A DNA stretch of 64,000 bases from Dicaeum eximium (GCA_013396995.1 VWZP01008344.1:381892-445891); one strand, 5' to 3'. Positions 33,967 through 47,829 are shown, counted from the first letter of the stretch. The notes: a model not told the origin generated them from the sequence alone. Numbers and translations: made by a program.

Positions 33967-36949
33967 TGTGTGCACCACATTTCCCTTTAATAAATTTGGT
34001 CTAAATCCAATGCATATTGGGCATGACTCACTTCTGGTGTGAGAAGTTACCGACAACAGAGTTGAAAAGCACACAAACCCCAGCAATACTTCCCTTGCTG
34101 GTGTTCAGTCCATATGATTGCGGTTACACTGTGCTTACTTCAAGTTAAAATACATCTTCTATTTGCATTTCCTATAAAGATTTTATTCACAATTCCACGT
34201 CTTAGGGTTTTCCACACAACTGTTTCACCAGGACACAATTTAAAGGAACCATAAAACCTCCTTTAATTACAGGAGTTCCTACTTCTTCAGTGTGTAGTGT
34301 GACTCTTTCAGCAGCACAAAACCATCTCACCATACACTCTAAATAAGTATCAGTGGTAATAGCTGCTGTTTAAATAGAAGCCTCCTAAAAAGCCAAAGGA
34401 CACATCTTTACTCTGGCAACACTAAATGGATTGAATGCTTGTATCCTTTACATTCTTTTTTTTCTATTCCAACCTGGTTTTGGGGGAATGTGAGGGACCA
34501 TTTTTAACATCTTCATGGTTTTATTTGCTTTTTTTTCACCTTCAGAACAGGAAAAATGGGCTGGGAGGTACAGCAAGGAAAGAATCTTAAAAAGGCACAG
34601 CTCCTGCCATGGATCTACTGAGGACAGCACTTCATCTTGCCAGAAGCTGTGGAAAGGAGGGTGATTTCTCTCAGCTGGCCTCCAGTTGCCTTGGCTGGTT
34701 TCATGATGACCAGCTGGCTGATACCAAGGCACCAGCACACTCATCTCTAAGTACTGCACTCCTCGAGAGCCAAATGATCTAGTAGCTGCCTTCATTGTAT
34801 TACAAGGCAGCAAAGCTACCAGAAAGTGGATTTGGGAGAAATCTCCCTGGGTAAGAAGTCTGGATTTGGGAATATTCTAGCCCCATACTGCAGGAATTGA
34901 TCCCTATTGATTGGTCCCCAAAGTAATGCATCTGAGCCAGTTTCCTCTCCTGTGAGAGGGGCTGTGCCAGGGATTTAACCATGTTGGTTTAAAACCTAAT
35001 TAGCCAAAGAGCCCACCAAAACATGTACAGCTGCCATTTTGTGATGATGGCACACACATGCCCTGCATGGAAGAGCAACGTTATCAGGGGATGTGGCTAA
35101 AGACCTTTTCTATTTACAAGGTACTTGTGCAAGATATAAATGAAGTAACAGATTAATTTGCGTAGCTTTAGTTTTTTACTGAGCCTCCCCAGAACAGGGG
35201 TATTATAAAGTCTTTACAGACTGAAGAATCAGGGACCAACAGTTACTGCAGAGACTAACAAGATAAATATCACAGATGTTGCTCAGACACACAAATATTG
35301 TAAGTATACATATAGTACCAGCATTTTTAAACATTTCCCCTCACTCACCAACTCAATAGTCACAGCTTGAATATTATGCAGTCACTATCCATAATGTATT
35401 TTGAGGGCTGGGGGAGGTAAGGGAAGCAAAAAACCTGCAGAATCACATTAAGTTTCTCATTTAGTTCTACTTACATATTCATGAATTCATCAGCACCAGT
35501 GGTTTGAGATCTTTTTACTCCTTATCTCCTGGTTTCTGCCATGTGTGCTTAGTGAGGCTTAGAAAGTGGACTTTTATTTTCTTCTTCTCAACAGTCTAGA
35601 AGAGTTATATGGAATCATTAATCATAAAAATCAGTATCATTCTAAACATCAAACTTTGATAAGATGATAAATGATATTCCTGCTATACGTCACAAGCTTG
35701 GTTCATATTTTGTACCCTCTTCAAATCTGCTCAAGTAGAGTGTAAACCAGTGTCACATCTAATACATTACAGCAAGAACACCTAGTCTTTGTTGCCTGTT
35801 GCTTCAGAAGCATCAGATTAAAAAGATGTTTAACAGAGGGGTTTTTCCTTTTTTTTTTTTTCCCCTCCATTGAATGCTTCAAAGTAGTTTGGCAATCTTT
35901 AAAAGGTTAATGAGTACTGTCTGCTACAGAATGCCAAACTGATTTAATTCAGAAAACGAGAAAGCATTCCTAAAATGTAATCAGCTGCTGTCACTTAGGA
36001 AATGACATACAACAAGATAAAGGTGTTTTACATTTCATTTCCTAAGCAGAACTTCTCAGAGGTCAAGAGAAAACATCAGGAGCTTCCTGTGCAAAATGCA
36101 TCTCTCCAAAATTGTTTCTATCTGTAAAAGCAAACAGTAGTCATTCAATGCCCTGGTTTCTTTCCCTCCAGGGTGTCACAGCCTTGATCCTCCTTTTCAA
36201 GTGCAGCACCTTGCACATGTCTCACTGAGTGGAAGCTTTTGTGCATCCCAGTCCTCCTCCAGAATCTTAGGATGACCTGAGCACAGGACAGCTGGGACAT
36301 TGCACAGGAGCTCAGCAGTTTCAGGGCTTCCTTCTTGTCCTTGGGGATGCCTTCTTGGGGCTGGAGGAAGTCTCCTTGTCCTTCCCAGAACAGCAGAGGA
36401 AAATGAGATTGGGTGTGTGAGTCAGGGCAGTAAGAGAAGGCAGCACTTCCTTGCTCTGTGCAGACCACACACCCAGGAGCAATCCTCGGCCAAAAACTTT
36501 TTGTCAGGGGCCCATGGACAACAGAGCTTCAGAGGCCTTGCCCTTCTCCTTATCAACATCTGCTGCAGGCCAGTTTGGCAGGCCCATGTTCCACAGCTTT
36601 GGCAAATCTTGGGAAGAGTTGTAAAAATTACATCATTTTTCCTGAGTTGAAATGCTAAGCAATTTTAAATTGATGATGGAATTAAGAAAACCATTTCAAA
36701 TAGTAGGATCTCAGAATTAACACAATGTCCTTACAGTATATAATTCCCTGTGATCCTTAGTTCTTGTGATAGAAATGAGCTCTAAGCTGGCTGCCAGATC
36801 CTGCCCCTTTACACAGCACTTTCCTGCCACACTCTTTGCACAGCATCTCTGCACCAGTAAAGCCCTTAGTATTGATACCTGACAAAGAAGTCTTTTCACT
36901 TACAAGCAGTAAAGATACATAATTTTTATTTCTTTTATAGAGTGGAATT

Positions 36950-36963
36950 AAAAAAAAAAAAAA
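36950..36963. repeat. Poly-A run (14 bases)
   Basis: An uninterrupted run of A without a recognisable associated element. Confidence 0.75.
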
Positions 36964-37655
36964 TCCATCTTGAGTGGCTTACCAAAGGCTGCTGGACACC
37001 CAAAGCCTGGTCCAGTTTTGCTGCTTTCCCAGCTTCATTTTACTCCAATCTCCACAAAACTCCCAGGAATGACCCCAGAACTTTCCTGAAGTAATGTGCA
37101 AGCAAACCATTAGTAGGTGCAAGTTACTTGCTGGCACTGTTGGAATATGATACAATGTGCTTACAGCACTTCTCTTCTGATCACTTTGCCCCTGCACTGC
37201 ACTCCATAGCAGAGGAATATCCAGAACCAAGACCAGCATTTATTACAAAAACCTTCATCCACTAACACCACAATTTTTTTTTCTTCCCAGTTGTATTTAG
37301 TGAGCCTCACTTTCTGTCAGCAGAAGGAGTCCCTCTTGCTTCATCTCCAGATTAGCAGAAGTACAATGTGTTCCTGCTTGCTGGCTGGCATAAACCACCT
37401 TCCATGCATTCTGAATGTATCAAGAATGCTGTAAAGTTTAAATTGGGCTGTCTGTAATTAGCTATGTTTTTAAGAGTTTGTGGGCAATTTCAGAGCAGGG
37501 CTCTACCATATTAACAGTTTCACAAGGAGGAAGCAGAATTTAAACAGAGGAAACAAACACAAACACACTCTTTATTTGATGGCAATGAAATTCATTTTAC
37601 AAAACAGGGATTGCAGTAAACTGATTTTTTTGCATGGCAGCTTCCTATAGACAAT

Positions 37656-37683
37656 ATTTAATTAACTACTCAATTAATTAAAT
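37656..37683. repeat. A+T-only inverted repeat with paired TAATTA cores
   Basis: ATTTAATTAA (37656-37665) and TTAATTAAAT (37674-37683) are exact reverse complements around an 8-base loop. Each arm contains a homeodomain TTAATTA core. The arm is A+T only, so chance is a fair explanation. Confidence 0.6.
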
Positions 37684-40600
37684 TGACAAAAAACACAAGT
37701 AAATTTTAATTCTTGGTAAACAATGTCACCTAAAGAGCCATTAACTCAATTTTTATCACATTTGGAGTTGGTGTAAGTCTAATGGTTTTTTAGTTTACCT
37801 GCAGTAATGACGGTTTCCTTAATGGTCTTTTATTTAATAGCATACAGGGAGGAGCAACACTAGATTTCTGGAATTTGGAGATAGACATAGAAAAGAAACT
37901 ACTTTTCTAACTAACTGAAAGGTTTTCCTTCTGCTAGCCCAATATAAGGAATTACTACAAGCAAGTATTTTTATTCTGGGTTGTTACAGAGAAGTTCTGG
38001 TATTGGTTATATTTCCAGTAGTTTCAACAGATACATGGAAAAAGAAAGCATTATTAGGTTTCATAGTCCACTTTCAGAAAATTTGACAGAAAAGTATAAA
38101 GTAAAATTTGACAGAAGACCAGCAGGTCTAATGGTTACTGGTGTGTTTCCTATACCCATTAAATAATATAGAGGACAAAAGGACAGCAAAAGAATTAATT
38201 TCCCAGCCCACTTAAGTCCAAGCATCTTTTGGGGTTTTTTTCTCAACACTTCAGAAACAAAGCCAAGAAGGGTAGGAGCAGGAGGAACGGGGACAGAACA
38301 AAAACAATAAAATGCTGCTTGTCTCTTAGCTCCTGGGAGCTTTCCTCAGGGACTATCCAATACCTCAGTAAAGCTTGAGAGTCACATCCCAAGCACCTCT
38401 GAGCCCTGCCAGGGTGCTGGACAGGCTGCAACGTCTTTGGAAAGTTTGGGAGCAAGATCCCATAGTTCTGTCTCTGCCTGGGAAGCCCAAGACACAGCCT
38501 GGGCCTGGCACACTTCTCCTACCTTCCCTTCCTTCTCTAGAGACTTCCAGTTGTAAGCTTAGGAGCAGACTGCAAACTCCCTGGGACAAGCAGGAGGGTC
38601 TGGTTTAAAGGCATGGTTCTGCAGCAATATAAAGGAGTGGTTATTACTAATAACAGCATCAAGGAGCTTATACTTTAACAGTTTGCTGGCTGCAAATAAT
38701 AACTCTCTAATTAATCAGACAGTACTTTGCTCAAGATCAGCAATGACAGCTCCACATCACCTCACTCTCTGCCACTGCAGAGAGTCTGTGGTGAAATACA
38801 GCAATGCCCACAGCTACCACACATTCCCAGGTCTGGCAATCGATAGAAAGGACCCTGTCTCTTTTATTTTCTATCACCTCTTTAATGTCTTTATTGATAC
38901 AGTACTTAAAGTTTGCCATTAGCTCGTAGATATTCCTACATCCCTACTCTTTTGCAGTTTAGAGTACCGTACAAACAATAAGAAACAAAAGGAATTACTT
39001 TCCTAAATAGGCAGGAAGGTTTAAGGATTACTGTGTAGTATGGTTTGATATAAATCTGTTGATTGTCTGTGTGCGGTACTTCAGATCCTGTGGAAACTGC
39101 ACATTTTTACCAGGGTTCTCACAGTTCTGAATGGACTTTAAGTTCATTATTTACAATTGCTTATTCCAATGAAAACCAAGAATCAAAAAATTACCATATA
39201 GTGAGAAAAATGGCCTGTAAATACAGGGTTGCAACCAGCTCTCAGGACACCCCATTTCCCACCCCAAGCTGCAGTGTCCCCCCCATGCTGCCTGCTCACC
39301 TCCTGCAGCTCCAGGCTTCCAGGTTCTCCCAATCTCCAGCTGAGCCCATGTCTTCAGGGCTGCCCACCACTGACACAGCCATACAGCACCTTTCAACTCA
39401 TCCTCCATGGACTTGCAGTTGGTGCTTCCCTGAAATTTAAATTGTAGGTTGATGAAACAGGGTGCTGCTGAAAAAGGGGAATTAAAAACTGCTGGATATG
39501 CAATGTTTTCAAAATAAATTACTTGCTTCCTCAGTCATATCTAGGAGTAATGCTACCTACAGCTAATAAGGCAAACCAAAGCCATCCCAAGCAGTGTTGT
39601 GTGTGTGCCACTGGCTGACAGTACACCAAGTGACGCTGCCCCAAATCAATGGCTGAGTGCTGAACTTCACTCCTACATATGACAACAATATGATAGAAAT
39701 AGGAAGATTCATCCTAGGTGTTCACTTACACACCCTTCTTCATTCAGATAATTGCTTCTCTCTTTTACTTAGCCTGGACAAAGCTCTTTCATCTTGCCAA
39801 GACTTCAGAAGATTTTAGGAAGTTGTGTGGTTTTTACCATTTATCAGAGGTGGAGAGGTGAAGGTACTGCCTTGTTTGGAGAGAACCATGCACACAAGTG
39901 CTGGACCACAGGTGCTCCAGTAAACCCCACATATGACAGCAGTGAACTCTAAACTCTAATAAGTTAACACTTAGATGAACACACTTAATTGGGCTAAAAA
40001 ATGAATCTGCTTTTTGTTTCCCAGTACAAATCATGAAATCAAGGAGGAACGCTTGCCCTGAATTCACCCCAAACATATGTAACCTGCTTATAAACCCCAA
40101 GCTTATTTTGGTCTTCAAAGATTATTAAAGAACAGACAGTTCTGCCTAAAGTCTCAGCAAATTAATCACTGGCACAGAAGTTACAGATTGTGTAGTTTTC
40201 TGAGTGTCTCTCCAATCTGACAGATCAAAGGATGGTCTCTACTCTCTTGACTGTTCACCTTAAGTGAACCTCAAAATCAAACACCTCGGAACAGCACCTC
40301 TAATGAAGCAGCCATCAGCTCTTCTGATGCTATTGCTGCTTTTGAATGGCTCCACAAAGACAAAAATAATGGAAAAAGCTTTCTATTGTTTTGTTTTTGG
40401 CAAAATGAATGGCTAAAATGATGTCTTTTCATTCACTGGCTTCAAATATCTTTTCACAGTTCAGAATCATTGCATACTCTTCAGTGATTGCTTTCACTAA
40501 GAGCAATATTTTCACAAAGCACTTTAACTAATATGTTTCCCCTATTTCTAAGGACTATCCAGCATAAATTTCCTGGTGGTAAAATGCTGAGTCTGTTCCT

Positions 40601-41135
40601 GGGTGAAGCACCCTACCACAGCTGATAACTTTGGGGAGTCATTGTAGAAAAATCCCTGAAACCATCAACGCAGCACACAGTAGCAGGCAGAGGCAAACAC
40701 CAAGTGGCATTAGCAAGGGGATAAAGCAATGAGCAGGAGGTGATATATTTTCTACAGAAGAAGATCTTTCATAGCTGTAAGCCATGTGGATCTCACCCAG
40801 GCCTGTTTGCAGAGCTGTGCTGCCAGAAGCCAGTGCTGCCTTGCAAAGGGTGCACCACAGGCCAACAAAGATGATATCAGATCTCTAGAATCTCAGTTGT
40901 AAGAAAAGCCTAGAGGGGTTGAGTTATTCTACCTAGAAAATAACAGCCACAGATGTGACCTAAAAGCCATTTTCACAATTTTGGGAAGGCTGTGATAACA
41001 TTCTTAGGGATACTTTGGTTGTAGTGGCGAGACACTCACAAGAAGAGAAGTGTAAACAAAAATATGGGATTAAAGAAGAATTCAGCAAACTGAACTATTT
41101 CATGCATAGATAAGAAAAAAAAGAGCTAGTGTTCA

Positions 41136-41155
41136 TTCCCACTGAAGTCAATGAA
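41136..41155. repeat. Possible relic of an old sauropsid dispersed repeat
   Basis: The TTCCCACTGAAGTCAATG motif resembles one half of a widespread bird and reptile palindrome of the type CTCCCATTGACTTCAATGGGAG. Only the core is recognisable. The link to a repeat family is from memory and not proven. Confidence 0.3.
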
Positions 41156-44100
41156 TAATTATCATTGATCTGAATTAGGTAGAGCTATCCTGCAGTAAAT
41201 TCCCAAGATGAACAAAAACTTATTGCACAGCAATTACAATGATGTTTTCCTCAGCTATTAATTTCCAAGCAAAAGCAGCAATGGAAGAGAGAAACAATCC
41301 AAAGAAATGTTTAAATTACAGTAGAAAGAGCAGGTGACATTTCCTCTTTCTGCCTGGGAGATCACACTGAAGAAAGTTTCTGGATCTGAGTTTTCCTGAG
41401 CAGGCACAGAAAGCTGTATTTTTCACAGATGAGAAGCAGATGTCTATAAACCAAGATTTTACTGCTTTGTGTCCCTGTCTGCATGCAGAGATGGGGAAGA
41501 GAAATTGTTGAACGTTGCCACTTGGACAAGAAACCAAGGCCATAGGAGTGGAGATCTGCAAATCAGGTCTCTGTTTAGGCTGCTTTAGGCAGGAATGTGC
41601 CTGCCATTGAAACAAAGCAGCTGTGCTTCTCCTACCAGGAGCACATGTGGGGAGAGAAGGAGCTTTTGTGATCCCTAACCAAGGGAAGCTGTGGGTAACC
41701 ATCAATCCTGCCTGAAACAGGGGAGAAGCAAGTTCATCCAGCACACTGCAGGGATGCAAATGCTTCCCAGAGCTCTGACAGAAATGCTGGACAAGCAGCT
41801 AAATTTCTTCCCAGGAACTGCTCTGGTGACAATGCAATACCTCCTGGCTCCCTTCAGCCCACCTCTTGCAATAAATGTCAGCCTGCAGCCGTATTGGGCA
41901 TAATTAGCCTATGATAATAAATTACCCACATTTTCAGGAAAATATTAGAGACCATCATTATTTGGAATAGAGCTGCATTCAGCTGCACAACCCTACCTAA
42001 TATGATGGATGGAGTAGTCATAGCACTGAATACATTTATCTAGAATGAAGTGATTATTTCGAGGATGAACACAGTCAGATATAAGTGCATATGAATCATA
42101 CACTACTGCACACTGGAGAGTATCAGAGTAGCAGGGGTTGTAGGTCAGCTGACCAGCCCATAGCTTTTAGTTGGTAGATTATTTCACACATATACCACAG
42201 GATTTTAAAGCTCAGTCTCAAAATCCCTCTGAATTTAAAAATGATTCCATGTTTTCTCTTGGAAGGGGAAAAAAAAAAAGATATGGGAAAGGATTTTTTT
42301 TCTCCTACCTTAGAGACAAACTTTGGTGTTATTTGACTTCACTGCCTGCCCACAGATATTGCCCAAAATACCCCAGGCAAGCATATTGCTAAAATAACTT
42401 TGCTAACACCTAGTTATTCTAAAAAAAAAAAAGTAAAAACTTAAGGACTTGTGAGAACTCACTCATGTCCAACTGATTGCAGGACAAAACAGGGGTCATT
42501 ACAAGAGTCTTGTTAGTACTACAGCAAAACCATGCTTTCCTTTCTGACACATTTTAATTCCCAACAATATTTCTTTGCTATTTTTTAATCATTTCAGTGA
42601 AGTGAAGAAAATCATGCAGGATCATGGCCAAGGCTCACAACTCTGTTCTGCAGCAGTATCCTGGCACTGGCAGCACCTTGTGGTTTTTTCCCATGTCTTC
42701 TGATACCTGTGAAGGAAGATAGGCTCCCTGCCCAGAGCCTGGGGTCTTCAAAGGACTCTGAACAAAGTTAGATGCTTTGAACAGAGTACTGGAGTATGCA
42801 GCTATATGTAGATTTGCCTTTCCAAAATGCTGTAGCATATATATAATTTTTGCACATTCCTCTGAATTATGAGCATACTTGTTTTATGCATTTGGAACAA
42901 CGAATGGACACTTCAGGCAAAGGAACCATACCTTGCAACTCAGGCAGAAAGAAAGTTTAATGAATTTTCAGTTGTATTCCATGTTACCATCATCATCATC
43001 GCTTGTGGTTTTCCTCCCCTCAGTCTGTCCCAATAACAAAAATAATTTTGCCAGCAGAAGCCACGTCCAGATTTCTGCAAACACAGGTGTTGTGGTTAGT
43101 TTGTGGGAAAGCTTCTTTACCAACAGTAGTAACTATGCAACGCCTCCAACTGTGAAAAACTAATAAATTGACCTCCTTGTGACTCAGACTAGTGAAAGCA
43201 TCTGTTTGGATAAGAAAACCAAAAGCAATTTTTTAAAAGCTGAAGTTATCTGCTGTTAGACATATTTAAGATGAGTTACCACTACACGTATGGCTGCTTT
43301 TTTTATTTTAGATTTATTGTATTTCTTGATAGGTCATCTGTTAAAGATATTTATTACAACAGGCATCCATCCTAACATCTAAATGCCTTGCTCATTGTAA
43401 ATCAGACTTTTAGGCTGTTTTCTGAACATGGTACAATTCATATCCTAGAGCCAAGTCATAACCAGTGAAAACAATATTATAATTGCATAAGACTTGATGC
43501 AAAGAGATATTTCTTTGGATATAAAACAAGTGTTTTCTATAAGAAATGAAGTCTAACTTTTTTTTTTTTGAGATTTCCCCAAGAACTTAATTGTTTTAAA
43601 CCACAGAGCTATTTAAAGGTAGGAATCAATCCTACTCCCAAATTGCAAATATTGAATATTTCGAACCTACAACAAATTCAGAGATGTTTAAAAAGTTTAG
43701 GATAATCTGAATATTTATTTTCATGTGTTTAACACATTTAAGAAGTACTGAGGCACCTGAAGCTCTTTAGTAATGCTTGCTGAAAGTGGTGTGCCTGTAA
43801 AAGCATAAAGCATGTGTGATCCACGTGGAAAAAAAATTTAAAATTGAGTGAACAGGGAGGAGCATTTTATATCTTAGTCCATATTCAAGAGCTGTGATGG
43901 CTGAAGGAAACACTTACATTGCATGTAATTTTTCAGACTTTATGGAGCAGCCTGTTACTGTTCCTCTGGCAGGAAAGTCAGTACAAAGGGCTGAGCGAGC
44001 CTCGTGCTCTCCTGCTCTGAGCTGTCTGCACAAAGCCCTGATGCATTGCTTCAGGGTTACTGTTCAACCCAGAAGGGGCACTGCCACAGCATCCCTGATG

Positions 44101-45295
44101 TTAACAGGGAGAAAAATTCCCTCTCCTCTTTTCCTCATGTGAGTGCAGGGTCTCTTCAGCTCTCCTCTCTTTCACCAGCTGATGACTAAGAGCTTGTCTC
44201 CAACCTGAATAGGAAATAATGGAAAAATATTTCATCTGTTTGTTTAGTGCTTTAGGTTCTCACGTGCACGTGGTCGTAAAAGAAGAGATTTCCAGATATC
44301 TTTACTTTTGCTGTGGAGGTATTCCACTCACAGTTTGTCTGTTCATGTGAAGAAGGCAAAAAAGGGACACCTTTCCATAGTTAGTCTTGTTTCCTCATAA
44401 TTCCTGGTCTGTTGAGAAGAAAATTAATTCAAGATTTGAGGGGTTGAAGAACAGAATAGAGAAAATGAACAGAATAAGAAAGCAGTGAACTTTTTGTTTC
44501 CTGATTGGCTCTTTTCTATAGTTTGTTGGTCTTTTACTGTGAAATTGGTATTTTCAGGTAGCTGTTCATGCTAACTTCTTTTACTGCCTTAGATCTGTTA
44601 TCCCAGAGGTGCTTCTGCCATCTCGGATGGGCTCAGCCTTGGCCAGTGGTGGGTCTGTCCTGGAGCCAGCTGGCATTGGCTTCACTGCACACAGGGAAGG
44701 TTCTAGCAGCTTCTCACAGAAGCCACCCCTGTAGCCCCCCCACCTTGCCACACAAACCAAATAAAATTTCCTATGTGCAATTTACCTAATCCACGTGTGC
44801 ACATTTACAAAACAGACTCACACTTGCAAAATTTGATGCTGCAATAATTTCATGACTAGAACGTGGTGGTTAGAAGAAAGAGGTTGCTAGGTAGTAACAC
44901 TAACCAATACCCTCTCTGTCAAGGTAGAATTAAGCCATCATGTTTCTTTAAGTGTTAAAAAACTCTGGCTTTATAAATTTCATAAAATGAACTCGAATAT
45001 GGAATAGAGATGTAATGATCATCTGCTTTGCTTTTCTGATAGGAGTTTGACTCAAATCCCAAACCTCTGAAGGTATAAGACAAATAGGAGACTTGCTCAA
45101 ATTAATTTGCTAAAAGAACAGGTAATCATGGAAATTATCCCCACATTTGATGACAGGGAAGCCTGTGGTCATGCACACCCAGTCACCCACGCATCCTGTC
45201 ACAGAAAACAAAGGATGCATATCAGAACTGAATTGCTAGGAAACCACTGCATAAGAGCTATTCATATATTCACAGGTAAATTAATTAGTAAATAA

Positions 45296-45320
45296 GCAGC
45301 AGCTTATATGAAGCTGCTGC
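45296..45320. repeat. Perfect inverted repeat, 10-bp GC-rich stem
   Basis: GCAGCAGCTT (45296-45305), a 5-base loop ATATG, then AAGCTGCTGC (45311-45320). The stem is perfect and fairly GC-rich, so it would be stable as RNA. It is too short alone for a microRNA precursor. Confidence 0.75.
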
Positions 45321-45465
45321 ATCCTCAGCAAACTTACAAAGCCACCAGAGGCAGCAGGTCAAAACCATAATTTTTTTCATTGTCATTCTGCAGGTATGTA
45401 GCAATTATTCAATGTAATGCTCTAAATACAGGGTCAAGCTTTTTCCACAAAAGGCATTGTCAAAA

Positions 45466-45490
45466 CTCCAATTGACTGCAATGGGAGTAG
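45466..45490. repeat. Possible relic of the same old dispersed palindrome
   Basis: AACTCCAATTGACTGCAATG followed by GGAGT is a near-palindrome close to the CTCCCATTGACTTCAATGGGAG type seen across sauropsid genomes. It is the better of the two relics in the window. Confidence 0.35.
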
Positions 45491-45680
45491 AAATGGGCAT
45501 TAAGCAGGGAGGCAGATTTTTCTCCATCTTCACTAAGACAGACAATTACTTAATACATTCTTTGTAATCTTTCTCTAAAGCTGTTAGTGTTCCATGAGAT
45601 TTGTCCTCCAAAATATTTGTCTAATCTTTGGACATCTATTACTTAGAGATTGCTAAATACACAGTCAGATTTTCAACTTA

Positions 45681-45867
45681 CTACTTTGGGAGGGTGTCTT
45701 CAATTTCTCTGTGCTTCTTGCTTTTATTGTTGGACCCATGAGAGGTGTGTTTTGGATAGTCTTTCTTTTTCTTCCTCCTCCTCTCACTGGCCACAGGGTT
45801 GCTAGAATTCACCTTCACCCCAGTCAAAGCGATCAGAAGCCTGTTGTTTTGGAATAGTCACCACTGA
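45681..45867. other. Exon-like block with splice signals on both strands
   Basis: Plus strand: a long pyrimidine tract and CACAG (AG at 45795-45796) lead into a 19-codon frame, starting VARIHLHPSQSDQ, that stops at TAG 45855-45857. Minus strand: a T-run and CAG (45864-45866) lead into a frame VTIPKQQASDRFDWGEGEF that stops at 45802. Another minus frame is open from 45857 to 45684 with a Lys/Arg-rich stretch (SERRRKKKKDYPKH). The basic stretch is simply the purine-rich complement of the pyrimidine tract. At most one reading can be a real exon. No partner exon was identified. Confidence 0.2.
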
Positions 45868-45869
45868 AA

Positions 45870-47590
45870 AAAAAAGTTGTACAGAAGATTACATGGAACT
45901 GAATTTCATCTCTGTCCATGGAGTCAGTGTTCCAGATCTCACAGGGACAAGGATAAGCTATTAGGTGTGATCTTAGTTTAAGCAAATCTACACATGATTT
46001 TTTCCTTTCTCTTATTGTCATAACTTTTGCCTTTCATAAACATTTATAAACTACATTTTCAATTTTTTGATTTTTGTAAGTGTATGCTATTTGATGCATT
46101 TTACCCTTACATTGGTTTGAGTTATGTGACTTAAGAAATCTGAAGAACAGCAAGGCAGTGTTGATCTAAAGGCTCCAGTGTTGATCCAAAACCTGCTCTC
46201 CTGCCCTGCCTGTGTGCTCTGCATCACCAGAGCATCCTTGCCAGTGTGCAGCAAGCTACAGAGCAAGTCTGACCTATACATGTCCGGTGCAACGGTGACA
46301 CCACAAAGCACAAGGGGGAAACTTTCTTCCAGAGAATATAAACCATCTCCAGCCAGCAATAAGGTACCATCATGTCTCTCCAAACCTGAAAGTGAGTGGG
46401 TAGAAAGCATCAGTCACATTTGCATGCAAACCCACATTAATCCTTTCTTACAGTACATTTGTCAGGTCACTACACTTTGCAATGAGGCTGCAGACAGTTA
46501 GATCCTCACTATTTTACAGCAATATATCCTACACAGCAATAAACTTTCTATATGTTTGCTTAGGCTGAGGGCCTTTGACCATTCCATGCTCACATGGAAG
46601 TACTTCTTTTATTGGACTTGCCTAATTCTTACTTGATTCCTTATTTAATCATGAGAACAGCAAGTTTCCTGACCGTTCCTACCATAAAATTCTTCCCATG
46701 TTCTTTCCCAAAGGATATGCAACAGAGAAAATCAGGATCAAGGGTAACTCATGGTTAAACACAACAAAGGCCACAAAATATTGTTACATTATTCACCGAC
46801 TATGTAAAATTCATATGTGAATATCATAGAAAAGGGGTTACATACAGTTACATCTGATACTTCAGACAAGAATTCAAGGAAGTTTTATTCACCATTTCAA
46901 AACACCTTCTCAACCACATCAGTACATCATCAAAACCCATCAGTCCTAATGCCACATTTGTTCTCATTTGCTATAAAGAACCTTAAGAAAGAAGTAAAGC
47001 ATCCCTCAGATGTGCAAGTATTTCTACCTCAGAAAAAGTGCATTACTGGTGTGTTTGTGATGGGCTCAGAGATGAGGATACACCCCAAATCTCTACACTC
47101 CTCAAACATATTTCCCAAAATTCAGGGGAATTTTAGTTTTAGCTCATGGACATTTAGTGCAGCAATGAAGCCTCCTCCAACCCCAGCCTTAGCTCAACCC
47201 CTTCCATTCAGACTGGCACTGCTTATTCTACAGAGTGGCTCAAGACCAGCTCCTGCCTCAGGATCTGGTCCTTAGCAAATGCCCAAAGCTTCCAACCCTG
47301 GTGCAATGCTTTGGAAATTACTTGCTTACAAGGGTTTGTAAAAATAAATTTTAAAAACACATGGTAAAAATCTAAGGTAGCCACACACAAACATATATCA
47401 ACATCAGAAAAAAATCGAAGCATGAATGCACAAAAATGCAAACAATCGCCCCCCAGAAAATTAGTCCCCTTCTCAAAGTTTGCATTTCTGTGACAAATGC
47501 ACAAACAAAGCATCACTTGCTAACCATGGTGTTTGAAGAATGTGCCTCTTGCTTCTCTTTTACAGCATTTCCAGCCCAGCCTTTTTATCT
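45870..47590. other. Non-coding stretch, chance-like frames only
   Basis: A 152-codon plus-strand frame (46817-47275) has no recognisable domain and low-complexity Ser/Pro content. Nothing else was supported. Confidence 0.35.
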
Positions 47591-47829
47591 GCAGAGATAG
47601 GCTAATATGTAAATGCTTCCACAGTTTCTTCAAAATAAAAAGGAGGTCCTGGGAATTGAAATTCTATTTATATTTATCATAACTTGATAAGATAGAGTGT
47701 GTTTATTTAAATACCCTACCATTATTTCTTCTTAACAACAGGCAGCTCTGAAGTGCAGTTATAAGTCTGTTTACACCACACAGATATCAAATTGACTTGC
47801 TAATGGTAACTTTTATTCGGTATCCATGG

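Larger units (their letters stand above)
33230..45660. other. Long stretch without recognised genes
   Basis: Mostly A+T-rich non-coding sequence. It has GC-richer patches near 36150-36600, 38380-38600, 39230-39420 and 41500-41900 whose overlapping frames on both strands show no known protein. These patches may be very old, unrecognisable repeats. Homopolymer runs include T13 at 35849 and A14 at 36950. Confidence 0.4.

Noticed and set aside
36145..36660. GC-rich patch with frames on both strands, considered as an exon or CR1 fragment
   Set aside because: No CR1 3' end motif or reverse-transcriptase residues, and no splice pair. It was left as unexplained GC-rich sequence.
46817..47275. 152-codon plus-strand frame
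   Set aside because: Low-complexity Ser/Pro content near its end, an overlapping minus-strand frame at its end, and no splice or promoter support.
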